Origin: JBOCEF01 sp050586345
GTDB taxonomy: Bacteria; Pseudomonadota; Alphaproteobacteria; Rhodobacterales; Rhodobacteraceae
Length of the DNA stretch: 64,000 nucleotides
Direction: 5' to 3'
NCBI RefSeq assembly: GCF_050586345.1
Contig: NZ_JBOCEF010000005.1
Coordinates: forward strand, 1 to 64,000
The position numbers and the translations under genes are program-made. Of the stretch, positions 1-10,000 are shown in pieces; the stretch's first letter is position 1, and each line of letters starts with the position of its first letter. Below the pieces are notes generated by a model, which was not told the DNA's origin, searched no databases, and was given only the letters and a program-made list of their open reading frames with translations.

Positions 1-74
<74 letters not shown>

Positions 75-78
75 ACGA

Positions 79-786
79 TCACGCGCCCACGGCCTGGGGA
101 TATGTCTCATCCAGCGCATAGCCCGCCGAGCGCACGGTGCGGATGGGGTCCTTGTCGCCGCGCCGGTTCAGCGCCTTGCGCAGGCGGCCGACATGCACGT
201 CCACCGTGCGGATCTCCACGTAGACGTCGCGGCCCCACACCAGGTCCAGCAGCTGCTCGCGCGAGAAGACCCGCCCCGGGCGCTGCATCAGCACGTCGAG
301 CAGCTTGAACTCGGTCGGGCCGAGATGCAGGTCCCGCTCTCCGCGGCGCACGCGGTGGGCCTGGCGGTCCAGCGACAGGTCCCCGAAGGTCGCCACGTCC
401 CCGGCCAGGGTCGGGCGCGCCCGGCGCAGCACCGCGCGGATGCGCGCCGTCAGCTCGGACATCGAGAAGGGCTTGGTCAGGTAGTCGTCCGCCCCGGTCT
501 CGAGGCCCCGGATCCGGTCGTCCTCTTCCCCGCGGGCGGTGAGCATGATGATCGGGATCTCGCGCAGCTCGGAGCGGGCGCGGACCTGGCGGCAGATCTC
601 GATCCCCGAGACGTTGGGCAGCATCCAGTCCAGCAGGATCAGGTCGGGCTTCTCCTCCTCGACCGAGATCAGCGCCTCGTCGCCGTCGCTTTGCAGCGAG
701 ACGGCGTAGCCTTCCTTGGACAGGTTGTATTCGAGCAGCGCGCACAGCGCTTCCTCGTCCTCGATCACCAGGATGCGGGCGGACAT
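79..786 (-). CDS. phoB: Phosphate regulon response regulator PhoB
   Basis: 235 residues, the normal length of an OmpR-family regulator. The receiver domain (residues 3-118) has the acidic pocket E9-D10-E11, the phospho-acceptor D53 in LILLDWMLP, T83 and the conserved K105 in TKPF. The winged-helix DNA-binding domain fills about 130-228 and ends with the usual TVRSAGYALD. It is the last gene of pstSCAB-phoU-phoB, 103 bases after phoU. When phosphate is limiting, phospho-PhoB is expected to activate Pho-box promoters, including the one in front of pstS. The cognate kinase PhoR is not upstream of pstS. It could lie beyond the poly-C run or elsewhere in the genome. Confidence 0.95.
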   Translation of the reverse strand: MSARILVIEDEEALCALLEYNLSKEGYAVSLQSDGDEALISVEEEKPDLILLDWMLPNVSGIEICRQVRARSELREIPIIMLTARGEEDDRIRGLETGADDYLTKPFSMSELTARIRAVLRRARPTLAGDVATFGDLSLDRQAHRVRRGERDLHLGPTEFKLLDVLMQRPGRVFSREQLLDLVWGRDVYVEIRTVDVHVGRLRKALNRRGDKDPIRTVRSAGYALDETYPQAVGA

Positions 787-889
787 GTCTGTTCTCTCTC
801 TTGCGGACGGATGGCGTGGCGCGGGCCCCCGGGGCGGGGTGCGGGACCCGGCCGGGGCCGGGGGCCGCGCGCGGCGCGAGGGGACGGCG

Positions 890-1615
890 TCAGGCGTCGC
901 CCTCGGTCTTCGGCGCCCGCGCGGGGGCGCCGCGGGGACGGTCGATGCCCAGCGGCTCGCCGGTCACCAGGTAATGGGTCAGCTCGGCCACGTGGGTCGC
1001 GTGGTCGCCGGCCCGCTCGATGTTCTTGGCGATGAACAGGTAGTGGGAGCCCGCGGTGATCGTGCGCGGATCTTCCATCATGTAGGTGATCAGCTCGCGG
1101 AACAGCGCGTTGTAAAGCTCGTCGATCTCCACGTCGCGGCGCCAGACGGCGGTGGCGGCGTCGACATCGCGCGAGATGAAGGCGTCGAGGCTTTCCGACA
1201 CCTGGCGCTGGGCGGCGCGGCCCATGCGCGCGACCGAGGAGGTCAGGCGCATCGGGGCCACGTCCGACAGCTCGATCCCGCGGCGGGCGATGGATTTCGA
1301 CAGATCGCCCACCCGCTCGAGGGTCGAGGACATCTTCAGCGCGCAGATCAGCAGCCGCAGGTCCTGGGCGACGGGCGCGCGCAGGGCCATGGTGCGGGTG
1401 ACCATCTCGTCGGTCTCGAGCTCGAGCTCGTCCAGCCGGCGGTCGCGGGCGACCACCTCGCGGCACAGGGCCACGTCGCGCCGCTCCACGCCCTCGATGG
1501 CCTGGGCGAACATGTTCTCGGCGATGCCGCCCATCTCGGCCAGCTGGGCCATGACCGCGGTCAGGTCCTCGTCGAAGGCCGACAGGATGTGGGGGCCGGT
1601 TTCCTTGGTGTTCAT
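890..1615 (-). CDS. phoU: Phosphate signalling complex protein PhoU
   Basis: 241 residues starting MNTKETGPHI, the usual PhoU size. The open frame runs further upstream only because it shadows pstB. The all-helical protein shows the two PhoU repeats, with acidic metal-binding helices such as RVGDLSKSIA and RAGDHATHVAEL. PhoU links the Pst transporter to the PhoR/PhoB switch and keeps the regulon off when phosphate is plentiful. It lies 23 bases after pstB in the same operon. Confidence 0.93.
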   Translation of the reverse strand: MNTKETGPHILSAFDEDLTAVMAQLAEMGGIAENMFAQAIEGVERRDVALCREVVARDRRLDELELETDEMVTRTMALRAPVAQDLRLLICALKMSSTLERVGDLSKSIARRGIELSDVAPMRLTSSVARMGRAAQRQVSESLDAFISRDVDAATAVWRRDVEIDELYNALFRELITYMMEDPRTITAGSHYLFIAKNIERAGDHATHVAELTHYLVTGEPLGIDRPRGAPARAPKTEGDA

Positions 1616-1638
1616 GACATCCGTTCCCGGTAGCAGGC

Positions 1639-2436
<798 letters not shown>

Positions 2437-2471
2437 TTGGGAAGGTCCTTTATCGCGTGCGTGGGGCTCGA

Positions 2472-4259
2472 TCACCAGCGGCGTTCGAAGCGTTTGCGCA
2501 GGAACACCGCGAGGGCGTTCATGGCGACGAGGAAGAACAGCAGCACGCAGATCGCGGCCGCGGTGCGGGCCTCGAACGCGCGTTCGGGGATGTCGGACCA
2601 CAGGTAGACCGTGACCGGGAGCGCGGTGGCGCTGTCGGTGACCCCGCCGGGGATGTCGACGATGAAGGCCACCATGCCGATCATGATCAGCGGCGCGGTC
2701 TCGCCCAGGGCCTGGGCCATGCCGATGATGGTGCCGGTCAGGATGCCCGGCATCGACAGCGGCAGCACGTGGTGGAAGCTGGTCTGCAGCTTCGACGCCC
2801 CGACCCCCAGCGCCGCGTCGCGGATCGAGGGCGGCACGGCCCGGATCGCGGCGCGGGCGGCGATGATGATCGTCGGCAGGGTCATCAGCGCCAGCACGAT
2901 GCCGCCCGCGAGCGGCGCCGAGCGGGGCACGAAGCCGCCGATCTCGACCCCGAACACCTCGATCCCGGCCACGAAGATCGCAAGGCCCAGCAGGCCGAAC
3001 ACGATGGAGGGGACGGCGGCGAGGTTGTTGATGTTGACCTCGATGAAGTCCGTCAGCCGCGTGCGCGGGGCGAATTCCTCGAGGTAGATCGCCGACATCA
3101 CGCCGATCGGGAAGGCGAGGCTGAAGGTCACGATCATGGTCCAGAAGGACCCGACCGCGGCGCCCCAGACGCCCGCCAGCTCCGCCTCGCGGCTGTCGCC
3201 GGCGGTGAAGAAGCGCCAGTTGAAGCCGGTCGACAGCTGGCCGTCGCCGCGCAGCTCCTCGATCACCACGATCTGCTTGTCGGACACCTTGCGGCCGCTC
3301 TCGGGCAGCTCCATCACGTGCAGCGTCCAGTCCGCCGCCGGGGCGGGATCGGCGCTGGTCAGCGGGATGATCGCCGTGCCGACGATGTGGTTGTTGGCGA
3401 TGCGCTCGGCCTTCACCCAGCCGCCGTTGATCTCGATCAGCACCGAGGGGGTGGAGCTGTCGAGCGGCTCCTCGCCGCCCGGGCGGGCCGAGCGGGTCTC
3501 GAGCGCGTCGGCCTGGGCGATCAGCGCATCGCGCTGGGTGGCGTAGCCCTGGGCCTCGGCCAGCAGCGCCTCGCGCGCGGCGTCATCCGTCGCGGCGGCG
3601 GCCTCGGCGGCGCGCACGGCGCGGCCGTTCTCCTGCCGCGCGGCCTGCTCGCGCAGCACCTTCGCCTGGTCGAGCAGCAGCGCCTTCACCGCGCCGAGCT
3701 GGCGCGAGAAGTCGTTGGCGGTCGAGTGCAGCTCGACCGCGCCCTCGGTCCCGGTCGGGGTCAGCACGCCCTCGCTTTTCAGCGTCAGCAGGTCGCCGAA
3801 CTCGCCCTTCACGTAAAGATCGGCGTCGTCCGAGGCCAGCAGGCTGCGGGTCTCGGCCGTGCCGACCAGCGACGGGTCGGCCAGCACCGCCTCGCGCAGC
3901 TCGAACTGCGCGCCGCCCGAGACGACGCCGTAGAGCTCGCGCCGGTCGCGGCGGCCCGACAGTGACGGGAACCGCTCCTTCAGCGCGTCCTTGACGAGGC
4001 CGTCATAGTTGGCGCGGGCGGGGTTGTCCGCGATCTCCTCCGCCGGCAGCGCGACGGGGATGGAGATCGAGGTTTCGGTCATCGCCAGGGTCGCCTTGCC
4101 GACGACCGAGCCGAGCAGGGCGAAGAGGGCCAGCCCGGCCAGCGCGATGGCGCCGATGCCGTAGGCCTTGAGCCGGAATTCCGCCGCGCGGCGTTTGCGC
4201 AGCCGGGCGGCCGAGGCCTCCGAGCCGTGCACCGCGGAAAGATCGGTCATGTCCACCAT
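2472..4259 (-). CDS. pstA: Phosphate ABC transporter permease PstA with DUF3333-type N-terminal extension
   Basis: 595 residues, about twice the length of an E. coli-type PstA. The MetI-type permease core occupies roughly 365-590 with the EAA loop near GASKLQTSFHHVLP. In front are one membrane segment (about 34-55) and a long presumably periplasmic region of the DUF3333 type known from alphaproteobacteria. Residues about 183-258 are Ala/Glu/Arg/Gln-rich and look like a coiled coil, which makes the protein longer than the DUF3333 PstA forms I know. The start MVDM follows GAGGAG by eight bases and lies 12 bases after pstC. Confidence 0.9.
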   Translation of the reverse strand: MVDMTDLSAVHGSEASAARLRKRRAAEFRLKAYGIGAIALAGLALFALLGSVVGKATLAMTETSISIPVALPAEEIADNPARANYDGLVKDALKERFPSLSGRRDRRELYGVVSGGAQFELREAVLADPSLVGTAETRSLLASDDADLYVKGEFGDLLTLKSEGVLTPTGTEGAVELHSTANDFSRQLGAVKALLLDQAKVLREQAARQENGRAVRAAEAAAATDDAAREALLAEAQGYATQRDALIAQADALETRSARPGGEEPLDSSTPSVLIEINGGWVKAERIANNHIVGTAIIPLTSADPAPAADWTLHVMELPESGRKVSDKQIVVIEELRGDGQLSTGFNWRFFTAGDSREAELAGVWGAAVGSFWTMIVTFSLAFPIGVMSAIYLEEFAPRTRLTDFIEVNINNLAAVPSIVFGLLGLAIFVAGIEVFGVEIGGFVPRSAPLAGGIVLALMTLPTIIIAARAAIRAVPPSIRDAALGVGASKLQTSFHHVLPLSMPGILTGTIIGMAQALGETAPLIMIGMVAFIVDIPGGVTDSATALPVTVYLWSDIPERAFEARTAAAICVLLFFLVAMNALAVFLRKRFERRW

Positions 4260-4271
4260 GGTCCGCGCTCC

Positions 4272-5648
4272 TCAGTCGTACATTTCGCGGTACTTGCGCA
4301 CGATGCGCAGCGCGATCACGTTCAGGCCGAGCGTCACGCAGAACAGCGTGAAGCCGAGGGTGAAGGCCGGGCCCGCGGCCACCGAGGCCTCGGTGTCGCC
4401 GGTGATCAGCATGACGATCTGCACCGTCACCGTGGTCACCGCTTCCAGCGGGTTGACCGTCAGGTTCGCGCCCTGGCCCGCGGCCATGACCACGATCATC
4501 GTCTCGCCCACCGCGCGGGACACGCCCAGCAGCACGGCCGACACGATGCCCGGCAGGGCGGCGGGAAGAACCACCTGGCGCATGGTCTCGGCCCGGGTGG
4601 CGCCGAGGCCGTAGGAGCCGTCGCGCAGGGTCTGCGGCACGGCGTTGATGACGTCGTCCGACAGGGACGAGATGAAGGGGATGATCATGATCCCCATCAC
4701 CAGCCCGGCGGCGAGCGCCGATTCCGAGGCGACCGAGAGGCCGATGCTCTCGCCCGCGCCGCGGATGAAGGGGGCGACGGTGATGGCGGCGAAGAAGCCG
4801 TAGACCACCGTCGGGATGCCGGCGAGGATCTCGAGCATCGGTTTCGCCCAGGCGCGGGTGCGGGCCGAGGCGAAGTCCGACAGGTAGATCGCGGCGAAGA
4901 GGCCGATGGGCACCGCCACCAGCATCGCGATCAGGGTGATCAGCAGCGTGCCGACGAAGAGCGGCAGGAAGCCCACCTTGCCGGCGTCGAAGGCGCCGTC
5001 ATGCACGCCCGAAAGCGGCGACCAGGTGGTGCCGAACAGGTAGTCGTCGACCTGCCAGCCGATGGCGTTGAAGAAGCTCAGCGTCTCGCCCACCAGCGAC
5101 AGCACGATGCCGATCGTGGTCAGGATGGCGATGGTGGCCGAGCCCCAGAGGATGGCGAGGATGAACTTCTCGGACCGGTTGCGGGCGCGGAAGTCGCGGT
5201 CGATCAGCCCGTTGGTCTTCCAGTAGGCCAGCCCCGCGGCGGCGGCGGTCAGGCCGACCACCAGCGCCAGGCGCAGCCCGTTCATCCAGCCGTAGCTCTC
5301 GGCCAGCGCGGTGCGCAGCGCGTCGCTGTCCGACGCGATGCCGCCGGTGGCGATGGCCTTGGCGTCGCGCAGGATCACCTGCGCCTCGATGCGCAGCGCG
5401 TCCGGCAGCGCGTCGTAGATCGTGCCGTAGAGGACGGCGTCCACGATCTTGGACCCGGCCAGCGAGGTCAGCATCATCACGCCGAACCCGGCGAGGGCGA
5501 CCCACAGCATGCTGTAGAGGCCGTGATAGCTGGGCCGGGAATGGAGGAGGGATTGATCCGGGCCCGCGACGCGCACCGCCTTCGCCCGTCCCAGGACGTA
5601 GGCGGCGGCGGCGGCGGCGAGCACGGCGATCACGACGAGCAGGAGCAT
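4272..5648 (-). CDS. pstC: Phosphate ABC transporter permease PstC
   Basis: 458 residues. The C-terminal half (about 225-455) is the MetI-type permease with the EAA loop (LGATRAETMRQVVLPAALPG) and closing helices. The N-terminal part carries extra membrane segments (about 1-20, 45-65, 130-150 and 165-190) as in the long alphaproteobacterial PstC. It forms the inner-membrane channel with PstA. It lies between pstS and pstA, and a strong hairpin separates it from pstS, which probably lowers its expression relative to the binding protein. Confidence 0.92.
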   Translation of the reverse strand: MLLLVVIAVLAAAAAAYVLGRAKAVRVAGPDQSLLHSRPSYHGLYSMLWVALAGFGVMMLTSLAGSKIVDAVLYGTIYDALPDALRIEAQVILRDAKAIATGGIASDSDALRTALAESYGWMNGLRLALVVGLTAAAAGLAYWKTNGLIDRDFRARNRSEKFILAILWGSATIAILTTIGIVLSLVGETLSFFNAIGWQVDDYLFGTTWSPLSGVHDGAFDAGKVGFLPLFVGTLLITLIAMLVAVPIGLFAAIYLSDFASARTRAWAKPMLEILAGIPTVVYGFFAAITVAPFIRGAGESIGLSVASESALAAGLVMGIMIIPFISSLSDDVINAVPQTLRDGSYGLGATRAETMRQVVLPAALPGIVSAVLLGVSRAVGETMIVVMAAGQGANLTVNPLEAVTTVTVQIVMLITGDTEASVAAGPAFTLGFTLFCVTLGLNVIALRIVRKYREMYD

Positions 5649-5722
5649 TGCGGTCTCCGGGACGGTGTGCGGCGGCGTTTCGATGCGGCGGCGGGGCGGG
5701 GGAGGCGCCCCTTCGATGGCGA

Positions 5723-5754
5723 GGCCCGCGCCCCCGGTCTGGGGGGCGCGGGCC
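5723..5754 (-). terminator. Intercistronic stem-loop between pstS and pstC
   Basis: A perfect 13-bp inverted repeat (GGCCCGCGCCCCC, 5723-5735, with its complement at 5742-5754) and a 6-base loop lie 36 bases beyond the pstS stop codon. No T-run follows. Such structures after periplasmic binding-protein genes usually act as partial terminators or 3' stabilisers that raise binding-protein output over permease output. That function is inferred here. Confidence 0.65.
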
Positions 5755-5789
5755 GGTGTTTCAGGCGTCCGGGCGGGGCCCGGGCCGGA

Positions 5790-6779
5790 TCATTTCAGCG
5801 CGTCGGCCGAGAGCTGCTCGAGCGCCATCACCGACTTGGCGTTGGCGGCGAACTTGTCCTCGGGGAGCGGGATCAGGCCCTTGTCGACCAGGTAGCCCTC
5901 TTCGCCCGCGGCGGCGTCGGACACGAACTCGGACACGAATTCCATGATGCCCGGCACGACGCCCACGTGGGCCTTCTTGATGTAGAAGAACAGCGAGCGG
6001 GAGACCGGGTAGTCGCCGGCGGCGATGTTCTCGAAGGTCGGCTCGACGCCGTCGACGGTCGCGCCCTTCAGCTTGTCGGCGTTCTGGTCGAGGAACGAGA
6101 AGCCGAACACGCCCAGGGCGTTCGGGTTGGCTTCGAGCTTGGAGACGATCAGGTTGTCGTTCTCGCCGGCCTCGACATAGGGGCCGTCCTCACGGATGTG
6201 GGCGCCGGCCTTCTTGCAGTCCTCGCCGCCGGCGAGCTTGCAGCCCTTCTGCATCACCAGCTCTTCGAAGGCGTCGCGGGTGCCGGACGACGGCGGCGGG
6301 CCCAGGACCTCGATCTTGATGGCGGGCAGCGAGGGGTCGATCTCGTTCCACATGGTCGGCTTGGGGCCCTCGGCGGCCAGGGCCTTCCACAGCTGCTCAC
6401 GCGACACGGCGAAGGCCGGGGCGTTCTTGGCGTTGGCCACCACGATGCCGTCGAAGCCGACGACCGCCTCGGTGAACTCGGTCACGCCGTTGTCCATGCA
6501 CAGCTGGTGCTCTTTCGCCTTCATGCGGCGCGAGGCGTTGGTGATGTCCGGGTGCTCTTCGCCCACGCCGGCGCAGAACAGCTTCATGCCGCCGCCCGAA
6601 CCGGTGGACTCGACCACCGGGGTCGCGAAGTCGGTGGTCTTGCCGAACTGCTCGGCCACGGCGGTCGAGAACGGGAAGACGGTCGAGGAGCCGACGATGC
6701 GGATCTGGTCGCGGGCGGAGGCGGCGCCGGCGGCGAGGGCGGCGGCGGCGGCGAGCGCGAAGATGCGGGTGGTTTTCAC
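5790..6779 (-). CDS. pstS: Phosphate-binding protein PstS
   Basis: 329 residues from a GTG start preceded by CGGAG at good spacing. The open frame extends about 54 codons upstream, but that part reads through regulatory DNA. Signal peptide MKTTRIFALAAAAALAAGAASA is cleaved before RDQIRIVGSS. Family motifs seen are GSSTVFPFS, ESTGSGGGMKLFC and PSSGTRDAFEEL, which shape the phosphate site. The protein captures phosphate in the periplasm for PstCAB. It is first in its operon and therefore carries the promoter region expected to respond to PhoB. Confidence 0.94.
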   Translation of the reverse strand: MKTTRIFALAAAAALAAGAASARDQIRIVGSSTVFPFSTAVAEQFGKTTDFATPVVESTGSGGGMKLFCAGVGEEHPDITNASRRMKAKEHQLCMDNGVTEFTEAVVGFDGIVVANAKNAPAFAVSREQLWKALAAEGPKPTMWNEIDPSLPAIKIEVLGPPPSSGTRDAFEELVMQKGCKLAGGEDCKKAGAHIREDGPYVEAGENDNLIVSKLEANPNALGVFGFSFLDQNADKLKGATVDGVEPTFENIAAGDYPVSRSLFFYIKKAHVGVVPGIMEFVSEFVSDAAAGEEGYLVDKGLIPLPEDKFAANAKSVMALEQLSADALK

Positions 6780-6892
6780 GGGAGTGCTCCGTTCAGTGTG
6801 CGTGTCGCGGTAAGGCGAAGCGCGATCCGAACCCCCTGCGGAGGAGCCCGTCGCGTCTGGCCACTGCCTATGCTTCGGCGGCGACACTTCTT

Positions 6893-6920
6893 TCACAAAC
6901 GGGCGAAGCTTTTGTGACAG
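6893..6920 (-). promoter_or_regulatory. Candidate Pho box region upstream of pstS
   Basis: On the minus strand the sequence CTGTCACAAAAG (6909-6920) matches one Pho-box half site (CTGTCAT-like). The expected second half is poor. The same stretch also forms an inverted repeat TCACAAA-N11-TTTGTGA (6893-6899, 6911-6917). It sits about 115-140 bases ahead of the pstS start, a plausible position for a PhoB-controlled promoter. Only one half site matches, so the call is tentative. Confidence 0.35.
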
Positions 6921-6925
6921 TGCAA

Positions 6926-6957
6926 GGGCCCGGAAATTCACAAGAATTTCCGGGCCC
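6926..6957 (-). terminator. Perfect 14-bp hairpin ahead of pstS, likely terminator of the upstream gene
   Basis: GGGCCCGGAAATTC (6926-6939) pairs exactly with 6944-6957 around the loop ACAA. It lies between the indolepyruvate oxidoreductase stop and the pstS promoter region. Only a short T stretch follows on the minus strand, so termination strength is uncertain. It may insulate the Pst operon from upstream transcription. Confidence 0.55.
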
Positions 6958-6993
6958 CATGCATCTGCGACGGCTATGTGACGATTCCCGCGA

Positions 6994-7026
6994 CGCGCCC
7001 CTGCCCAAAAATGCGACAGGGGCGCG
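6994..7026 (-). terminator. Hairpin after the indolepyruvate oxidoreductase gene
   Basis: CGCGCCCCTG (6994-7003) pairs perfectly with CAGGGGCGCG (7017-7026), starting 15 bases after the gene's TAA. The loop is 13 bases and contains TTTTT on the minus strand. It is a probable transcript end together with the second hairpin at 6926-6957. Confidence 0.5.
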
Positions 7027-7041
7027 CAGGTTTCGGGCGGG

Positions 7042-10000
7042 TTACGCCCGTGCGGACAGATTCGAAACGAGTCTATCCCGGCGCGGCGCGACCGCCTGCA
7101 TCGCCCGCTCCTTCACGTGGCCGTACCCCTTCACCTCCTGCGGCAGGGCCAGCAGCTCGCGGCACTCGGCCTCGGTCTCGGCCGACAGGACCTTCGCCAC
7201 CAGGCGGCAGGCCTCCTCCATGTCGCCGATGGCGGCGCGCTCCGCCTTGCGCTCCTCGGTCCGCCCGAACGGGTCGAGCGGGGTGCCGCGCAGGGACTTC
7301 ATCTTGGTGAGCGTGCCGAAGGCCTTCTCCATCCACGGGCCGAACTGGGTCTTGCGCGGGTGGCCGGTCAGCGGATCGGTCTTGGCCATGATCGGCGGGG
7401 CGAGGGAGTAGGAGATCTTCGCATCCGGCGCGAAACGCTTGGCCAGCGCCTCCTTGAACGCCGGGTCGGTGTGAAGCCGCGCGACCTCGTATTCGTCCTT
7501 GTAGGACATCACCTTCCCGAGGCTGTCGGCGGCGATGCGCGACAGCTCGCGCTTGCCCGGCGCATACGCCTCCTCGGCCTCTTCCACCAGCGACAGGGTC
7601 TGGCGGAACTTCTTCGCCCAGCGGGACGAGCCCCAGGCGGTGAGCCGGTCTTCCCAGCGCGCGACGGCCTCGGCGTAAGTCTCGGCCTTGCGCTCCACCG
7701 CCGGGATGGCGGCGGCTTCCTCGACCATCGCCGGGTCGGCGACGATCCAGCGGCCCCAGCGGAAGGCGGCGAGGTTCATCTCCACCGCCGCGCCGTTGAG
7801 GGTGATGGCCTTCTCGATCGCCTCGGGCGACAGGGGCAGGGCGCCGAACTGGCAGGCGGCGCCGACCAGCATCATGTTCGCGCCCATCCCGTCGCCCACC
7901 AGCGCGGTGGCCAGCCCGGTGACGTCGGTCAGCAGCACGTTCTCGGACCCCAGCTGCGCCGAGAGCCGCCCGCCGAGCGCGTCGGTGTCGGCGCGCGCAG
8001 CGGGGTTGCGGGTGAAGAGCGGCAGCGCCTCGACCCGCCCGTTGGCCACGGCCTTCGAGCCCTTGGGATTCACGAGGCCCAGCATGTCGTCGGCGGCGGC
8101 GGTGAGCATGTCGCAGGCGATCAGCGCCGTCGCCCCGGCCCGCGGGATGCGCGCGGGGGCGCCGGTCAGCGGCTTCGGCCCGATCTGAAGATGCGAGGAC
8201 ACCGCGCCGTTCTTCTGGCTCAGCCCCGTGTTATCCAGCCCCAGCGCGTGCAGCCCGTCGAGCCGCGCCGCCATGGCCAGCACCTGGCCGACGGTGATGA
8301 CGCCGGTGCCGCCGATGCCGGTGATGATCGCGCCCCAGCCCTCGGCATCCGCCTTCGGCGCGGCGGGCAGGCCGTCAGGGGCCTGGTTCAGCACGCCCTT
8401 CTGCTTGCCGAGCAGGGGGTCGGCCTCCTCGCCCTCGATGATGACGAAGGACGGGCAGAAGCCCTCGACGCAGGAATAGTCCTTGTTGCAGGAGGTCTGG
8501 TCGATCCGCCGCTTGGTCCCGAACGGGGTGTCGAGCGGTTTCACGGACACGCAGTTGGACTTCAGCCCGCAATCGCCGCAGCCCTCGCAGACCTCGGGGT
8601 TGATGAAGACGCGCTTGGCCGGGTCGGGGAACTTGCCCCGCTTGCGGCGGCGGCGCTTCTCGGCGGCGCAGGTCTGGACGTAAAGGAGGACGGTCGTCCC
8701 CTCCTCCTCGCGCAGCTGGGTCTGGACCAGCATGTGCTCGGCCCGGTCATGGAAGCTGACGGGGCCGGACGGCCAGTCGCCGGTGGCCTTGGTGCCTTCC
8801 GGGTCGTCCGAGACCACCACGACCTTCTTCACGCCCAGCGACAGCACCTGGCGGGCCATGTCGGCGGGCAGCGGCTGATCCTCGAGCGGCTGGCCCCCGG
8901 TCATCGCCACCGCGTCGTTGTAGAGGATCTTGTAGGTGATGTTGGCCTTGGAGAAGACCGCGTGGCGGATCGCCAGCATCCCCGAATGCGTGTAGGTGCC
9001 GTCGCCGATGTTCTGGAACATGTGCCTGCGGCCGGAGAAGGGATAGCGCCCGACCCAGTGCATGCCCTCGGCGCCCATCTGGGTGAAGTACTCGGTCGTC
9101 TCCTGGTCGAACATCACCGACATGCCGTGACAGCCGATGCCGCCCCCGGCCTTGGAGCCCTCGGGCACCTTGGTCGACCGGTTATGCGGACAGCCCGAGC
9201 AGTACCAGGGCGTGCGCGGCAGGGCGGGGGCGTTGCCCAGGAGCTGCGGCGGCGGCGGGGCCGAGAGGTCCGCGGCCCCGGCGGCCGAGGCCTCGCAGGC
9301 GATGGCGGCGGCGACGGCGTCGGGGGTGAACTCCCCGGTCTTGGCCAGCAGCGCGGCGCCGGTCGGGTCGGTCTTGCCGGCCAGCAGCGGCCGGTTCGGC
9401 AGGTTCACCAGCAGGCGCGCCAGCGCGTCCTCGATGATCGGGGCCTTCTCCTCGACCACCAGCACGCGGTCGAACTTGGCGCAGAACTCCAGCAGCCCCT
9501 CCGGCTCGATGGGCCAGACGAGGGACATCTTGTATACGCCGATGCCCGAATTGGCCGCCTGCTGCGGCGTCATCCCGAGGCGTTCGAGCCCCGACATCAC
9601 GTCGCCATGGGCCTTGCCCGCGGCGATGATGCCAAGCTTGCCGGGCGCGGTCGGGGCCAGCGTCTCGCGGTTGAGCTTGTTGGCGCGGGCATAATCCAGC
9701 ACCCCGCGCAGGCGGTCATGCAGCCGCTGCTCCTGCGCCAGGAACGGCATGAAGCCCGGCCCGGCGTTGATCGGGATGGCGCAGTCGGGCTTGGGCCCCG
9801 GGTCCTGGATGTCGGGGCGCAGCGCGTCCAGCGACACGGTGGCCGAGCTTTCGGCCGCGTCCGCCACCACCTTGATGCCCACCGGCGCGCCCGAATGGCG
9901 CGACATGGCGATGCCATGCAGGCCGAGGGGGATGAGTTCATGCACCGAGGCGGGGAATAGCACCGGCACATTGGCGCCGATCAGCATCGGTTCCGACTGG

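Noticed and set aside
2457..3965. Long plus-strand open frames antisense to pstA, pstC and others
   Set aside because: High GC creates long shadow frames rich in Arg/Gly/His/Ala; the opposite strand encodes recognisable families throughout.
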